64,000 nt of DNA from an uncultured Mycobacterium sp. (GTDB lineage: Bacteria > Actinomycetota > Actinomycetes > Mycobacteriales > Mycobacteriaceae). Location of the stretch: NCBI GenBank assembly GCA_900078375.1, contig FLQS01000003.1, positions 84,041 through 148,040 on the forward strand, read 5' to 3'. Positions 37,496 through 50,400 of this stretch are shown piece after piece. Below the pieces are notes generated by a model. The model saw only the letters and a program-made list of their open reading frames with translations, had not been told where the DNA came from and searched no databases. Made by a program: the position numbers and the translations under genes. Within the stretch, counting starts at the first letter, position 1. Every line of letters begins with the position of its first letter.

Positions 37496-39121
37496 GTGTC
37501 GCAGCGCCCAGAATTCTCGCTGACCATTGGCTACGCCAGTGACATGGGCACCGCCGAGTACATCGCCATGCAGCTCGCCGACGCCTGTAAAGCGGTCGGT
37601 GCCGACGTCACCGAGACCGAGCTCAACGACATCGCACTCGACGACGTGACGGCGGCGAGCCACTTCATCGTGGTGGCCTCGACGTTCGGCGAGGGCGAGG
37701 TACCGGACAACGGCACGGTTTTCTGGGAAGAACTGTCCGCATCCGAGGCCCGGTTCGACCATCTCCGCTACGCGGTGCTGGCACTGGGCGACAGCTCCTA
37801 CGAGCTGTTCTGCAACGCCGGCCGGATCTTCGACGCCCGGCTGGCCGAGCTGGGGGCGCGCCCGCTGGCCGACCGTGTCGAGTTCGACTGCTACCGCGAG
37901 GGCGATGCCCGCGAGTGGATAGCCGATATCGCCAAGATGATCGAGGAAGCCAGCACCGCCACCCCCGGACACACCACCGCCGCGCCGGTGGCACCGCGAC
38001 CGACACCGACCCGCGGCACCACCCCATGGACCGACGCGAACCCGTACGCGGCGACGGCCGTGGTGAATCGCCTGTTGACAGCGACGGAATCCGACAAAGA
38101 GGTCCGCCACATCGAACTGGATCTCGGGGATTCCGGGATCACCTATGACGCCGGCGACTCCGTGGCCGTCCATCCGGTCAACGCCCCCGAATTGGTCGAG
38201 GCCTTGTTGGCAAAGCTGGGTGTCGACGACACCTACATCGCCACCGGCGCCGACCTGCCACTGAGCGAACTGCTCACCAGCCACCTCGAGATCTGCGCAC
38301 CGTCACGGGCATTGCAGGCGTTGGTCGCTGAACGCACCGGCAACGCCGAGGCTGCGGCCGCGCTGCGTTCCTCCGACCCGGCAGTGGTGTCGTCGTGGTT
38401 GTCTGGCCGCGACGTACTCGACCTGCTCGAGCTTGCCGAGCTCACGCCCGAAGACGTGCTGGAAGTATTGCGGCCCTTGCAGTTTCGCGACTATTCGATC
38501 GCCTCCAGTCCACTTGCCCACCCCGATCGGCTGCACCTGACGGTCGCGACGGTGCGCTACCACTGCCGCGAGCGCGCCCGCGGCGGTGTCGCCTCGACCT
38601 TCCTGGCGGATCGCGGCCAATCGGTGCGAATCCACTTGCGCCCCAACCACAACTTCCGGCTGCCCGCCCCTGAGGTACCGATCATCATGATCGGGCCAGG
38701 CACCGGCATCGCACCGTTCCGCGCGTTCCTGCACGAGCGCCAGGCGGTCGCGGCACCGGGCAAGGCCTGGCTGTTCTTCGGCGACCGCCGTCGCGCCACC
38801 GATTTCCTCTACGGCGACGAGTTGTCGGGATTCGTCGACTCAGGCGCGCTGGCCCGACTGGACTTGGCGTTCTCCCGCGATGCTGACGGGCGCAAGACCT
38901 ACGTCCAGCACCGGATGAAGGACAACGCCGCCGAACTCTTTGCGTGGCTCCAGGATGGCGCGCACCTCTATGTGTGCGGCGATGCCGATCGGATGGCCAG
39001 AGACGTCGACTGGGCCTTGCACGAGATCGTCGCCGAGGCCGGCGGCATGGACGCGGCCGCCGCCCACTCCTACGTCAACGAGCTGATCAAGGCCCATCGG
39101 TACCTGCGCGACGTGTACTGA
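37496..39121 (+). CDS. CysJ-like sulfite reductase flavoprotein (FMN/FAD diflavin reductase)
   Basis: 541 residues. Order: flavodoxin domain (about 8-150; STFGEGEVPDN, LALGDSSYELFCNAG), a linker, an FAD domain (R-x-Y-S type motif as RDYSIASSP), and an NADPH domain (GPGTGIAPFRAFLHER, CGDADRMARDV, ending RDVY). Transfers electrons from NADPH to a partner such as a sulfite reductase or heme protein; no such partner is beside it. The GTG has GGAGG at spacing 5. It sits behind an IdeR-like box. Confidence 0.92.
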   Translation: MSQRPEFSLTIGYASDMGTAEYIAMQLADACKAVGADVTETELNDIALDDVTAASHFIVVASTFGEGEVPDNGTVFWEELSASEARFDHLRYAVLALGDSSYELFCNAGRIFDARLAELGARPLADRVEFDCYREGDAREWIADIAKMIEEASTATPGHTTAAPVAPRPTPTRGTTPWTDANPYAATAVVNRLLTATESDKEVRHIELDLGDSGITYDAGDSVAVHPVNAPELVEALLAKLGVDDTYIATGADLPLSELLTSHLEICAPSRALQALVAERTGNAEAAAALRSSDPAVVSSWLSGRDVLDLLELAELTPEDVLEVLRPLQFRDYSIASSPLAHPDRLHLTVATVRYHCRERARGGVASTFLADRGQSVRIHLRPNHNFRLPAPEVPIIMIGPGTGIAPFRAFLHERQAVAAPGKAWLFFGDRRRATDFLYGDELSGFVDSGALARLDLAFSRDADGRKTYVQHRMKDNAAELFAWLQDGAHLYVCGDADRMARDVDWALHEIVAEAGGMDAAAAHSYVNELIKAHRYLRDVY

Positions 39122-39147
39122 AGTCGGACACCTCTGGCACCCCGGGT

Positions 39148-39153
39148 TAGGCT
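39148..39153 (+). promoter_or_regulatory. Candidate -10 element (TAGGCT) of first dacB gene, leaderless layout
   Basis: TAGGCT ends exactly 8 nt before the ATG at 39162; no Shine-Dalgarno between. Confidence 0.5.
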
Positions 39154-39161
39154 CGCAACCC

Positions 39162-40034
39162 ATGCGCAGACTTCTCGCGAGCGCGATCACGGCGCTCAGC
39201 CTGCTGACCTCGACCACAGTCGTCGCCAACGCCGACACCGACCAGCCGCCGGGCTCGGTACCGATTCCCGACGGGCCCGCGCCGGCATGGATCGTCGCCG
39301 ACATGGACACCGGCCAGGTGCTGGCGGGCCGCGACATGTATGTCGCCCACCCGCCGGCCAGCACCATCAAGACACTGCTCGCCCTGACCGTGCTTGACGA
39401 GCTGCCCGACCTGAACGCCACCGTGGTCGCCAGCAATAACGACGCCCTCGTCGAATGCAACTGCGCCGGTGTGCGACCCGGCCGCGTCTACACCGCGCGC
39501 CAGCTGCTCGACGGGCTGCTGCTGGTGTCGGGCAACGACGCCGCCAACACCTTGGCCGACATGCTCGGCGGCTTCGACGCCGCGGTGGACAAGATGAACG
39601 CCAAGGCCGTCGCCATCGGCGCAACCAACACTCACGCGGCCACACCGTCGGGACTGGACGGACCGGGTGGGCCGGGGTGGACCACCCCGCACGACCTGGC
39701 CGCGATCTTCCGCGCCGCGATGGCCAACCCGGTGTTCGCACAGATCACCGCACAGCCGGCAGCCATGTTTCCGACCGATATCGGTGACAAGCCGCTGGTC
39801 AACCAGGACGAACTGCTGGCGCGCTACCCCGGGGCGATCGGCGGCAAGACGGGATTCACCGATGCTGCCCGCAAGACGTTCGTCGGCGCCGCCGACCGCG
39901 ACGGCCGCCGGCTGGTGATCGCGATGATGTACGGGCTGATCCACGAAGGCGGCCCCACCTACTGGGATCAGGCAGCGACGCTGCTGGACTGGGGCTTCGC
40001 CCAGAACCGCTCGGAGAGCATCGCCGCGCTCTAA
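39162..40034 (+). CDS. D-alanyl-D-alanine carboxypeptidase (DacB-like)
   Basis: Trims the peptide stem of peptidoglycan. 290 residues with a Sec signal peptide (cleavage after VANA). Active-site motifs: S67-TIK70, S123-G-N125 and K229-T-G231. C-terminus ends soon after the domain, with no visible membrane anchor. First of two tandem copies (see 40104); position of Rv2911 dacB2. Confidence 0.94.
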   Translation: MRRLLASAITALSLLTSTTVVANADTDQPPGSVPIPDGPAPAWIVADMDTGQVLAGRDMYVAHPPASTIKTLLALTVLDELPDLNATVVASNNDALVECNCAGVRPGRVYTARQLLDGLLLVSGNDAANTLADMLGGFDAAVDKMNAKAVAIGATNTHAATPSGLDGPGGPGWTTPHDLAAIFRAAMANPVFAQITAQPAAMFPTDIGDKPLVNQDELLARYPGAIGGKTGFTDAARKTFVGAADRDGRRLVIAMMYGLIHEGGPTYWDQAATLLDWGFAQNRSESIAAL

Positions 40035-40089
40035 ACCCATCGCAACCCTTTCGAGATTCGATCGCGTCGTTGCCGACGTTCGCGCTGGT

Positions 40090-40095
40090 TAGCCT
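40090..40095 (+). promoter_or_regulatory. Candidate -10 element (TAGCCT) of second dacB gene, leaderless layout
   Basis: TAGCCT ends 8 nt before the ATG at 40104, exactly as in the first copy. Confidence 0.5.
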
Positions 40096-40103
40096 CGGCA
40101 CCC

Positions 40104-40946
40104 ATGCCGGCCCGCCCGTTCATCGCGCTGCTGAGCATCGCGATGTCCGTGGTTCTGGTGGCACCGGCCGCCGCGCAGCCCGCTCCCCAGCCGGCCGGAG
40201 CGGTGGCCGCTCCGCCCGACGGTCCGGCACAGGCTTGGCTGGTCGCCGATCTCGACACCGGCCAGATCCTCGGCGGCCGCGAGCCGTATAGCGCGCATGC
40301 CCCGGCCAGCACCGTCAAGGCGCTGCTGGCGATGGTCGTGCTCGACCAGTTGGCGCCCAATACCGCCGTCCGCGCGACCGCCGCACACACCCAAGTCGAA
40401 TGCTCCTGTGTCGGTTTGGTTCCGGGCCAGGTCTACACGGCGCGACAACTACTCGACGGCCTGCTGATGGTGTCCGGCAACGACGCCGCGAACCTGCTGG
40501 CCGACATGCTCGGCGGCTCGCAGGTCGCGGTACAGAAGATGAACGCCAAGGCCTACCAACTCAGCGCCCGCAGCACCAAGGCCGGATCACCGTCAGGGTT
40601 GGACGGCCCGGGCTGGGAATCGGTGACGACACCGCATGACCTGGCCGTGATCTACCGCGAGGCGTTGCGCTACCCGTTGTTCGCCCAGATCGTCCACCAA
40701 CCCTCAGCGCAGTTCCCCGACCGCTCGGGGTACAAGGAAATCAAGAACCAGGACCGCCTGCTGCGCAGCTATCCCGGCTTCATCGGCGGCAAGAGCGGAT
40801 ACACCGACCTGGCCCAGGAGACCTACGTCGGCATGGCGCAGCGCAACGGACACCGGTTGATCGTGGCGCAGATGTACGGCAGCGACGATCTGTGGGGCCA
40901 GGCCGCGAAACTACTCGACTGGGGTTTCAGCCACTACAGCCAGTGA
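40104..40946 (+). CDS. D-alanyl-D-alanine carboxypeptidase, second tandem copy
   Basis: 280 residues with a signal peptide, cleavage after AAAQP. Active-site motifs: S69-TVK72, S124-G-N126 and K230-S-G232, so the third motif is KSG instead of the KTG of its neighbour. Shares with it long segments such as VYTARQLLDGLL and VSGNDAAN. The 70-bp gap with its own -10 shows each copy is separately transcribed. Divergence in the third motif may change substrate or beta-lactam binding. Confidence 0.93.
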   Translation: MPARPFIALLSIAMSVVLVAPAAAQPAPQPAGAVAAPPDGPAQAWLVADLDTGQILGGREPYSAHAPASTVKALLAMVVLDQLAPNTAVRATAAHTQVECSCVGLVPGQVYTARQLLDGLLMVSGNDAANLLADMLGGSQVAVQKMNAKAYQLSARSTKAGSPSGLDGPGWESVTTPHDLAVIYREALRYPLFAQIVHQPSAQFPDRSGYKEIKNQDRLLRSYPGFIGGKSGYTDLAQETYVGMAQRNGHRLIVAQMYGSDDLWGQAAKLLDWGFSHYSQ

Positions 40947-40955
40947 CTCGACTTC

Positions 40956-41015
40956 GTTGAAACCGCACTGAGAGAGAAGTTTTGACGGATTTTTCGCTCT
41001 CAGTGCTGCCTCAAC
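40956..41015. terminator. Bidirectional hairpin between dacB copy 2 and MPT63-like gene
   Basis: Perfect stem GCACTGAGAG (40965-40974) with CTCTCAGTGC (40997-41006), plus an outer stem GTTGA with TCAAC. The loop contains TTTT and ATTTTT. Placed between two convergent genes, 9 and 18 bp from their stops. No U-run follows directly, so factor-assisted termination is possible. Confidence 0.65.
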
Positions 41016-41033
41016 GGAGAAAGGAGTGCTTGG

Positions 41034-41672
41034 CTAGCGGTGCCCGCCGCCCGAATTGAAGCCCGGCTGAGCCGCTTCGCCTTCGGTGATTTGATAGGGC
41101 GAGGAGGCCAGGTCGTTCGGGGTGGCCACGATGGCCGAGTTGTCTCCTGGCTGCGTCGGGGCACTGGCGGCGGCCTGGTTGTCCGGCACGACCTGGAAAT
41201 TCTCCTCGGCATCCGGCGGCACGACGACAGGCGCCGCGGTGCTGCCGGGTTCACCCGGTACCCAGGCCAGGATGTCGCGGGTGCCGTCGTTGAACACCAC
41301 GCTGTTCGGAATGTCACCAACGACGTCGAAGTAAAGTTTTCCGACGTTCGACGCCCCCCAGATGGAGGGGTAGAAATCGCCGGACTCAGCGCGGGCACCG
41401 AAGCGCTCGATGAATGGCGGGTAACTGCCACCCAACCCGTCGATCGTCAGCTTGGCCGCGTACAACGTGCCATTGTGTGGCACCGGGTCCGAACTGGGCA
41501 CGAGCTTGCCCACGGCGTAGCCGATGTAGGGCAGGCCATTGGGTCCGTTCAACGTTTCCTGTTCGCCGAACACCCTCACGCTGTCGGTCGCCCAAGCCGG
41601 TGCGGCGTTGACGCCGGCAAGGCCCAACGTGACAACGGTGGCGGCCACTCCGGCCAATTTCGCGATCTTCAC
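41034..41672 (-). CDS. Secreted MPT63-like (DUF1942) protein
   Basis: 212 residues with signal peptide ending PAWA. DUF1942 core: the segment GKLYFDVVGDIPNSVVFNDG then DILAWVPG resembles the end of MPT63 of M. tuberculosis (GKIYFDVTG then DLLIWEP, from memory). A proline, alanine and glutamine-rich tail of about 60 residues follows the domain, which MPT63 lacks. The GTG at 41672 has GGGGAG upstream, so an earlier in-frame start at 41702 is not needed. Function unknown. Confidence 0.85.
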   Translation of the reverse strand: MKIAKLAGVAATVVTLGLAGVNAAPAWATDSVRVFGEQETLNGPNGLPYIGYAVGKLVPSSDPVPHNGTLYAAKLTIDGLGGSYPPFIERFGARAESGDFYPSIWGASNVGKLYFDVVGDIPNSVVFNDGTRDILAWVPGEPGSTAAPVVVPPDAEENFQVVPDNQAAASAPTQPGDNSAIVATPNDLASSPYQITEGEAAQPGFNSGGGHR

Positions 41673-41836
41673 AGTCTCTCCCCAGCTGATCAGTGCCAAC
41701 ATCTCCGGCGATCGTTTCGGACAACTTTACTGTGACCTACCTAACAACGCCCTTTAAACGGCATCTCCGCGATTAATCGGATATCTCGCCGAAGCACAGC
41801 GGGGCAGTAGACGATTGACGACCGTGTTCGCCAGGC

Positions 41837-42919
41837 CTAGTAGACCCGGCCGCGCAGGATCACCAGGTCGGGGTTGGACAGCACGTCGGCGCCGCCGCGC
41901 GGGTCCTCGGTGAAACACACCAGATCCGCCGGGGCGCCGTCCTCGTGCACGGGCCGGCCCAGCCATCGTCGCGCATCCCAGCACGCCGCACCGAGCGCCT
42001 CGGTCGGGCTCATCCCGATGCGCTTGAGGGCGTCCACCTCGTCGGCGATACGCCCGTGGGCGATCGTGCTGCCGGCATCGCTGCCGGCATAGATCGGGAC
42101 ACCGGCCTCCCTGGCGGCGGCCATCCGCGGATAGCAGCTGTCATACAGGGCGCGCATGTGGGCGGCGTACGTCGGGTATTTGCCTGCGGCGTCGGCGAAT
42201 CCGGGAAAGTTCTCGATGTTGATCAGCGTGGGCACCAGGGCGGTGCCGTGCTCGACCATCATCGCGATGGTGTCGTCGGTCAGGCCGGTGCCATGCTCGA
42301 TGCAGTCGATACCGGCACCGATGAGACCGGGTAGCGCGTCCTCACTGAACACGTGGGCGGTGACGCGGGCGCCCTCGTCGTGCACGGCCGCGATCGCAGC
42401 TCGCAGAACATCATCGGACCACAACGGCGCCAGGTCGCCCACCGACCGGTCGATCCAATCGCCGACGAGTTTGACCCAGCCGTCGCCGAGCCGGGCCTGC
42501 TCGGCCAGCACCTCGGGCAGCTGCCACTCGTCCTCGAGTTCGATCGCGAAGCCGTGCGAGTAACGCTTGGGACGAGCCAAATGCTTACCGGCCCTGATGA
42601 TTTGGGGTAGATCGTGGTGATCGTCCAGGCTACGGGTGTCGGTCGGCGAGCCGCAGTCGCGCAGCAGCAGGGCGCCAACCCCGCGCTCCACCTCGGCCTG
42701 GGCGATCGCATCGGCCAGCGGGATCTCGCCCCGCTCCCCCAGCCCGACGTGGCAGTGCGCGTCGACCAGACCGGGGACGATCCAGCCACCAGCCCCATCA
42801 GCTCCGAAGACCGTCTCGGCACCGGCGACCGGTTCGGCGCGCAGGACGCCGTCGGCGATCCACCACTCGACGAGCTCGCCGTCAGGCAAGCCGCGGCCGC
42901 GAACGTGCAAGGCGCCCAA
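41837..42919 (-). CDS. Amidohydrolase family protein
   Basis: 360 residues, TIM-barrel amidohydrolase (Rv2915c-like). Metal motif VPGLVDAHCHVGLG, a carboxylated-lysine candidate in GWVKLVGDWID, histidines in ARVTAHVFSEDA and GIDCIEHGTGL, and the final aspartate in YAGSDAGSTI. The substrate is unknown. The longest start is TTG 42919, 4 bp after the ffh stop; family N-termini begin near LHVRGR. Downstream of ffh in the same direction, so possibly co-transcribed. Confidence 0.92.
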   Translation of the reverse strand: MGALHVRGRGLPDGELVEWWIADGVLRAEPVAGAETVFGADGAGGWIVPGLVDAHCHVGLGERGEIPLADAIAQAEVERGVGALLLRDCGSPTDTRSLDDHHDLPQIIRAGKHLARPKRYSHGFAIELEDEWQLPEVLAEQARLGDGWVKLVGDWIDRSVGDLAPLWSDDVLRAAIAAVHDEGARVTAHVFSEDALPGLIGAGIDCIEHGTGLTDDTIAMMVEHGTALVPTLINIENFPGFADAAGKYPTYAAHMRALYDSCYPRMAAAREAGVPIYAGSDAGSTIAHGRIADEVDALKRIGMSPTEALGAACWDARRWLGRPVHEDGAPADLVCFTEDPRGGADVLSNPDLVILRGRVY

Positions 42920-42923
42920 CGGC

Positions 42924-44489
<1,566 letters not shown>

Positions 44490-44495
44490 CCGGCA

Positions 44496-44501
44496 AGCCT
44501 A
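44496..44501 (-). promoter_or_regulatory. Candidate -10 element (TAGGCT) of ffh, leaderless layout
   Basis: TAGGCT on the minus strand ends 6 nt before the ffh GTG. Same hexamer as for selO and the dacB genes. Confidence 0.45.
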
Positions 44502-44551
44502 TCTGGCGCAGCTCTGTGGCGAGATCGCCACCATGGTCATGCCCGCCGCCA

Positions 44552-47035
44552 CTAACTCGCCTCCACGATGGGTTGGGCCGGCGGCGGCGCCGGGAGCACC
44601 GCATAGAGCTCACCTTCGAGCTGCTTGCGGACGTCGTCGACGGAATCCAGGTCCTGCACCGAGATACCGAACGCGTCGACCACCGACGAGCCCAGGGTGG
44701 TGATCTTGGCCCACGCGATGTCCGCTGCGGCGCGTTCGAACACCCCGGTGAGCAATGCGAGCAGTCCGGTGCGGTCGGTGGTACGGATCTCGACGATCAG
44801 CTGGCCTTCCCCGCTGCCGTCGTGCCACAAGATGCGCGGTGGGGCCGGCACGGCGTTGATCGGCACGGCGGGCTTGTGTTCTCCCACCCGGCCGGTGCCG
44901 TACTGCGTGGCCTCCCGGTCGCGCTTCTCCAACGCGGCGATGACGTCGAGTTCGCCGTCCAGGGCGAGGATGAACTGCTGCCGTAAGAGCTCGGCAGCCG
45001 GTGGTGCACCGAAATGCGGTGATACCACGAAGGTATTGATCGCTGACCCACCGGAACTGTTGACCGATGCCGAATGCACCCGCAGTGAATTGAGCGCGAG
45101 CACGCCGGCCGCTTTGGACAGCAGGCCGCGCCGGTCGGGTGCGATGATCGCCACGTTAAAGGTATGGGCACTCTCCCCCGGCATCATCTCGACATGCACG
45201 CCGCGGTCGGCGGCGAGCGAAAGATGATGCGGGTCAATCGGATCCGCCTGCGGCAGTGACTCGCCGGCCAACACCAGCCGGCAGCGCCGGACCAGGTCGC
45301 CGATCAGCGAGGCCTTCCAATCGCCCCACACGCCGGGCCCGGTGGCCAGCGAATCCGCCTCGGCCAGGGCATCCAGCAATTCGAGCAGCACCGGGTCGCC
45401 GCCGAGCGCGTCGATGACGCGGGCGATGGTTTGCGGGTCCTGTAGATCCCGGCGCGTCGCGGTGTCGGGCAGCAGCAGGTGATAACGCACGACCGCGGCG
45501 AGCAGATCGATGTCCGATGGCCACAGACCCAGCCGGGTGCCAACCTGCACGGCCAGATCAGCACCGATCACGCTGTGGTCTCCACCGCGGCCCTTCCCGA
45601 TGTCGTGCAGCAGAGCGCCCAGCACCAGCAGGTCAGGGCGCGACACGCGGGTGGTAAAAGCGCTTGCCCGAGAGACAGTCTCGACAAGATGCCGGTCGAC
45701 CGTCCAGATGTGGACGACGTCGCGCGGCGGAAGATCGCGCACGGCTCCCCACTCCGGAAAGAGCCGCCCCCACAATCCGGTCCGGTCCAGCGCCTCGACG
45801 GTGGCCACCGTCGTCGGGCCGGCGGCCAGCAGCACCAGCAGGTCCTTGAGCGCATCGCGGGGCCACGGTGTGCGCAGCTCGGGAGCCGAGGCCGCCAAAC
45901 GGCTCAACGTCGAACCCGAGATCGGCAACCCGGTGGTCGCCGAGGCGGCGGCCACCCGCAGGATCAGGCCAGGGTCTCGCTCCGGGCGGGCGTCGCGGGC
46001 CAGGATCACCTCACCGGCGAACTCCACCACACCTTCGTCGAGTGGGCGGCGCGTGGGCCGGCGCAGCACCGAAAGTCCACGTTTGGGAAGGGCATTGGCC
46101 GCCGTGCGGAGTCCGGCATCGACGTAGTAGCTGATGGTGCGCGCCCCGTCGGAGATCACCCGGGCCAGATCGAAACGGTCGCCGATGCGCAGTGCCGCGC
46201 CGATTTCGTCGGCGAATTGGGCCAGCAGCTGGTCGCGGCCACGCTTGGAGGACCGATGCAGTTCGGTGCGCACGTTCAGCAGCGCCAGGTGCGCCTCGCC
46301 CAGCGATCCGGTCGGCGAGGCCAGCGAGTCGCTCGGGTACACGTCGGCCAGCTGGGCGATCGCCAGGGCGTTGAGCAATTGGACGTCGCGCAGACCACCG
46401 CGGCCGCACTTGAGGTCGGGCTCGGCGCGGTGCGCGATCTGCCCGCTGCGGTCCCAGCGTGCCTTGGTGTGTGCGACGAGTTCGTCGAACCGGGAGGCGA
46501 TTCCGGTGCGCCACTGCCGCCGGGCCCCGCCGATCAGCAGTTGGGACAGCTCGGAGTCGCCGGCGATGTGCCGCACCTCGAGCATCGCCAACCCCGCCGA
46601 GATGTCCTCGCTGGCCACGGTGAGGGCCTCAGGCACCGTGCGGACACTGTGATCGAGGCGAATATTGGCGTCCCACAACGGATACCACAGCAGTTCGGCA
46701 ACCTGGGTGACGACGTCGGCGGGCATGTTGTCGTGCAGCAGCATGAGATCGAGATCGGAGTAAGGCACGAATTCACGCCGGCCCAGTCCGCCGGTGGCGA
46801 CGATGGCGAATCCACTGGTGGGGGTGATCCCGATCTCGGTGGCCTTGGTGGTCAGCCAGAATTCGTGCAGATCCAGCAGGGCGTCCCGCAGGGCGACCGA
46901 ATCGAGTTGGCGCTGACCGCCTTCCAGAAGCTGTTGACAGGCCCTGGCCAGATCCTTGGCGGGCTTAGACGAGCCCGCCGCCGGTGCCTCCCATCGGGAA
47001 GCGCCGGCGGCGGAATCTCTTGATCGTTGTGTCAT
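44552..47035 (-). CDS. glnD: PII uridylyl/adenylyltransferase GlnD
   Basis: Modifies PII proteins in response to glutamine. 827 residues: nucleotidyltransferase domain ([20 protein letters not shown] with the two aspartates), HD phosphohydrolase domain ([16 protein letters not shown]) and two C-terminal ACT domains ([16 protein letters not shown] and [19 protein letters not shown]). In actinobacteria the product is adenylylated PII. Chosen start 47035 has GGAGG upstream at spacing 8; in-frame sequence to 47089 is not conserved. Third gene of amt-glnB-glnD, 75 bp after glnB. Confidence 0.97.
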   Translation of the reverse strand: MTQRSRDSAAGASRWEAPAAGSSKPAKDLARACQQLLEGGQRQLDSVALRDALLDLHEFWLTTKATEIGITPTSGFAIVATGGLGRREFVPYSDLDLMLLHDNMPADVVTQVAELLWYPLWDANIRLDHSVRTVPEALTVASEDISAGLAMLEVRHIAGDSELSQLLIGGARRQWRTGIASRFDELVAHTKARWDRSGQIAHRAEPDLKCGRGGLRDVQLLNALAIAQLADVYPSDSLASPTGSLGEAHLALLNVRTELHRSSKRGRDQLLAQFADEIGAALRIGDRFDLARVISDGARTISYYVDAGLRTAANALPKRGLSVLRRPTRRPLDEGVVEFAGEVILARDARPERDPGLILRVAAASATTGLPISGSTLSRLAASAPELRTPWPRDALKDLLVLLAAGPTTVATVEALDRTGLWGRLFPEWGAVRDLPPRDVVHIWTVDRHLVETVSRASAFTTRVSRPDLLVLGALLHDIGKGRGGDHSVIGADLAVQVGTRLGLWPSDIDLLAAVVRYHLLLPDTATRRDLQDPQTIARVIDALGGDPVLLELLDALAEADSLATGPGVWGDWKASLIGDLVRRCRLVLAGESLPQADPIDPHHLSLAADRGVHVEMMPGESAHTFNVAIIAPDRRGLLSKAAGVLALNSLRVHSASVNSSGGSAINTFVVSPHFGAPPAAELLRQQFILALDGELDVIAALEKRDREATQYGTGRVGEHKPAVPINAVPAPPRILWHDGSGEGQLIVEIRTTDRTGLLALLTGVFERAAADIAWAKITTLGSSVVDAFGISVQDLDSVDDVRKQLEGELYAVLPAPPPAQPIVEAS

Positions 47036-47110
47036 CTCAGTCCTCCCACGGCCAACCCTCGAACGAACGCCTATTCGGTGTGGCCGCAAGAAGACGTCAC
47101 ATCGGATGCG

Positions 47111-48837
<1,727 letters not shown>

Positions 48838-48902
48838 GGTTAGGCACCGTTGACCTAGGCCAAGACAATGCGCAGTGGTTGTTTCATCGACGACGCCTGG
48901 GT

Positions 48903-48918
48903 GTTTCGCATGTGTGAA
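48903..48918 (-). promoter_or_regulatory. GlnR-like box 2 upstream of amt
   Basis: Minus strand reads TTCAC-ACATGC-GAAAC, matching the AC-n9-AC GlnR pattern except for the first base. It lies 32 bp centre to centre from box 1 and about 65 bp from the longest amt start. Confidence 0.5.
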
Positions 48919-48934
48919 CGGATTGGCAGTCTTC

Positions 48935-48950
48935 GTTTCGCCGGTGTTAC
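48935..48950 (-). promoter_or_regulatory. GlnR-like box 1 upstream of amt
   Basis: Minus strand reads GTAAC-ACCGGC-GAAAC, an exact match to the actinobacterial GlnR pattern GTnAC-n6-GAAAC. The amt-glnB-glnD operon is a known GlnR target in mycobacteria, activated under nitrogen limitation. Confidence 0.65.
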
Positions 48951-48987
48951 ATCCCGCAATTCGCGCCGCCGAGAAGGGGTTTGCGGG

Positions 48988-50340
48988 CTATCCGAGCAGC
49001 GCGTCGACGAAGGCTGCCGCCTCGAATGGCGCCAGATCGTCGGGCCCTTCGCCCAATCCGACCAGCTTTACCGGCACACCGAGTTCTTGCTGCACGCGGA
49101 AGACGATGCCGCCCTTGGCTGTGCCGTCGAGCTTGGTCAGCACCACCCCGGTGATGTCGACGACGTCAGCGAACACCCGAGCCTGTGCCAGACCGTTCTG
49201 GCCGATCGTTGCGTCAAGCACAAGCAGCACCTCGTCGACGGCGGCACGCTTGCTCACCACCCGCTTGACCTTGCCGAGCTCGTCCATCAGGCCGGTCTTG
49301 GTGTGCAGTCGCCCCGCGGTGTCGATGACGACGACATCGGCACCGGCCTCGATGCCCTTGTCCACCGAATCGAACGCCACCGAGGCTGGGTCCGCGCCCT
49401 CGGCCCCACGGACCACCTCGGCGCCGACCCGCGACCCCCAACTCTGCAATTGATCGGCGGCGGCCGCCCGGAAGGTGTCGGCCGCACCGAGGACGACCCG
49501 GCGCCCGTCGGCGACCAGGACCCGAGCCAGCTTGCCGACGGTTGTGGTCTTGCCGGTCCCGTTGACGCCGACGACCAGCAGCACCGACGGCTTGTTGGCA
49601 TGCGGCAACGCCTTGATCGAGCGGTCCAGGCCGGGGTTCAGCTCAGCGATCAGCACGTCGCGCAGCACCGCGCGGGCGTCAGCCTCGGTGCGCACGGTGC
49701 TGCTGGCCAGCCGGCTGCGCAGCTGCTCGATCACCGAGGCGGTGACCACCGGTCCGAGGTCGGCGATCAACAGGGTGTCTTCGACCTCCTCCCAGGACGC
49801 CTCGTCGAGGTCGCCACCGCCGAGCAGGCCGAGCATGCTGCGGCCCAGCGCGTTCTGCGATTTGGCAAGGCGCCCGCGCAGGCGCTCCAGGCGGCCTTCG
49901 GCGGGCGCAATGGCATCGAGGTCGGGTGCCGGAGGCGCAACGGCGCCGACATCGGCCGCGGCTGGAGCTTTCGGGGCTTCCGGCTCGACCGGCGGCGCGG
50001 GCGGGGCTACCGGGGTGTCGGGGACTGGTTCGGTCTTGGGCGCCTCGACCACCGGCGGCTCGGGCAGCCGCACGTCGGCGATCGGGCGCTTGACGGAGTC
50101 GCGCGGCAGCGCCGCGTCATCACCGACCCCCGGCAGTCCGGTCGCATCGACCGTGGGTGCCTGGCTGAACGAAATCCCCGTCGATGCGGTGTATCCGCCG
50201 GATCGGTCGATCGGTGTGGGACCCTCTGAGCTGGGGCGCAGACTGATCTGACGCCGCCGGAACCGCACCAGCCCGACGACGATTGCAGCGACGACCAGGA
50301 CGGCGATGACCGCTATAGCGATCCAGAGACCCTCTGACAC
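48988..50340 (-). CDS. ftsY: Signal recognition particle receptor FtsY
   Basis: 450 residues: one N-terminal membrane helix (about 5-24, [20 protein letters not shown]), a long Pro/Ala-rich acidic linker (about 30-150), then the NG GTPase domain with [15 protein letters not shown] and DTAGRLHTK. Membrane receptor for the Ffh particle. Separated from smc, its usual neighbour, by a type 2 IPP isomerase gene on the other strand. Confidence 0.97.
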   Translation of the reverse strand: MSEGLWIAIAVIAVLVVAAIVVGLVRFRRRQISLRPSSEGPTPIDRSGGYTASTGISFSQAPTVDATGLPGVGDDAALPRDSVKRPIADVRLPEPPVVEAPKTEPVPDTPVAPPAPPVEPEAPKAPAAADVGAVAPPAPDLDAIAPAEGRLERLRGRLAKSQNALGRSMLGLLGGGDLDEASWEEVEDTLLIADLGPVVTASVIEQLRSRLASSTVRTEADARAVLRDVLIAELNPGLDRSIKALPHANKPSVLLVVGVNGTGKTTTVGKLARVLVADGRRVVLGAADTFRAAAADQLQSWGSRVGAEVVRGAEGADPASVAFDSVDKGIEAGADVVVIDTAGRLHTKTGLMDELGKVKRVVSKRAAVDEVLLVLDATIGQNGLAQARVFADVVDITGVVLTKLDGTAKGGIVFRVQQELGVPVKLVGLGEGPDDLAPFEAAAFVDALLG

Positions 50341-50400
50341 CGTGCCATTGTTTCAGGGCACGGAGCGGGCCTGCGCCTCCCCTGGACAACGGGGTATCTA

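Noticed and set aside
41720..41755. TTAGGTAGG half-site upstream of the MPT63-like gene as an iron box
   Set aside because: Only the left half of the IdeR consensus fits; the right half (TCACAG) does not.
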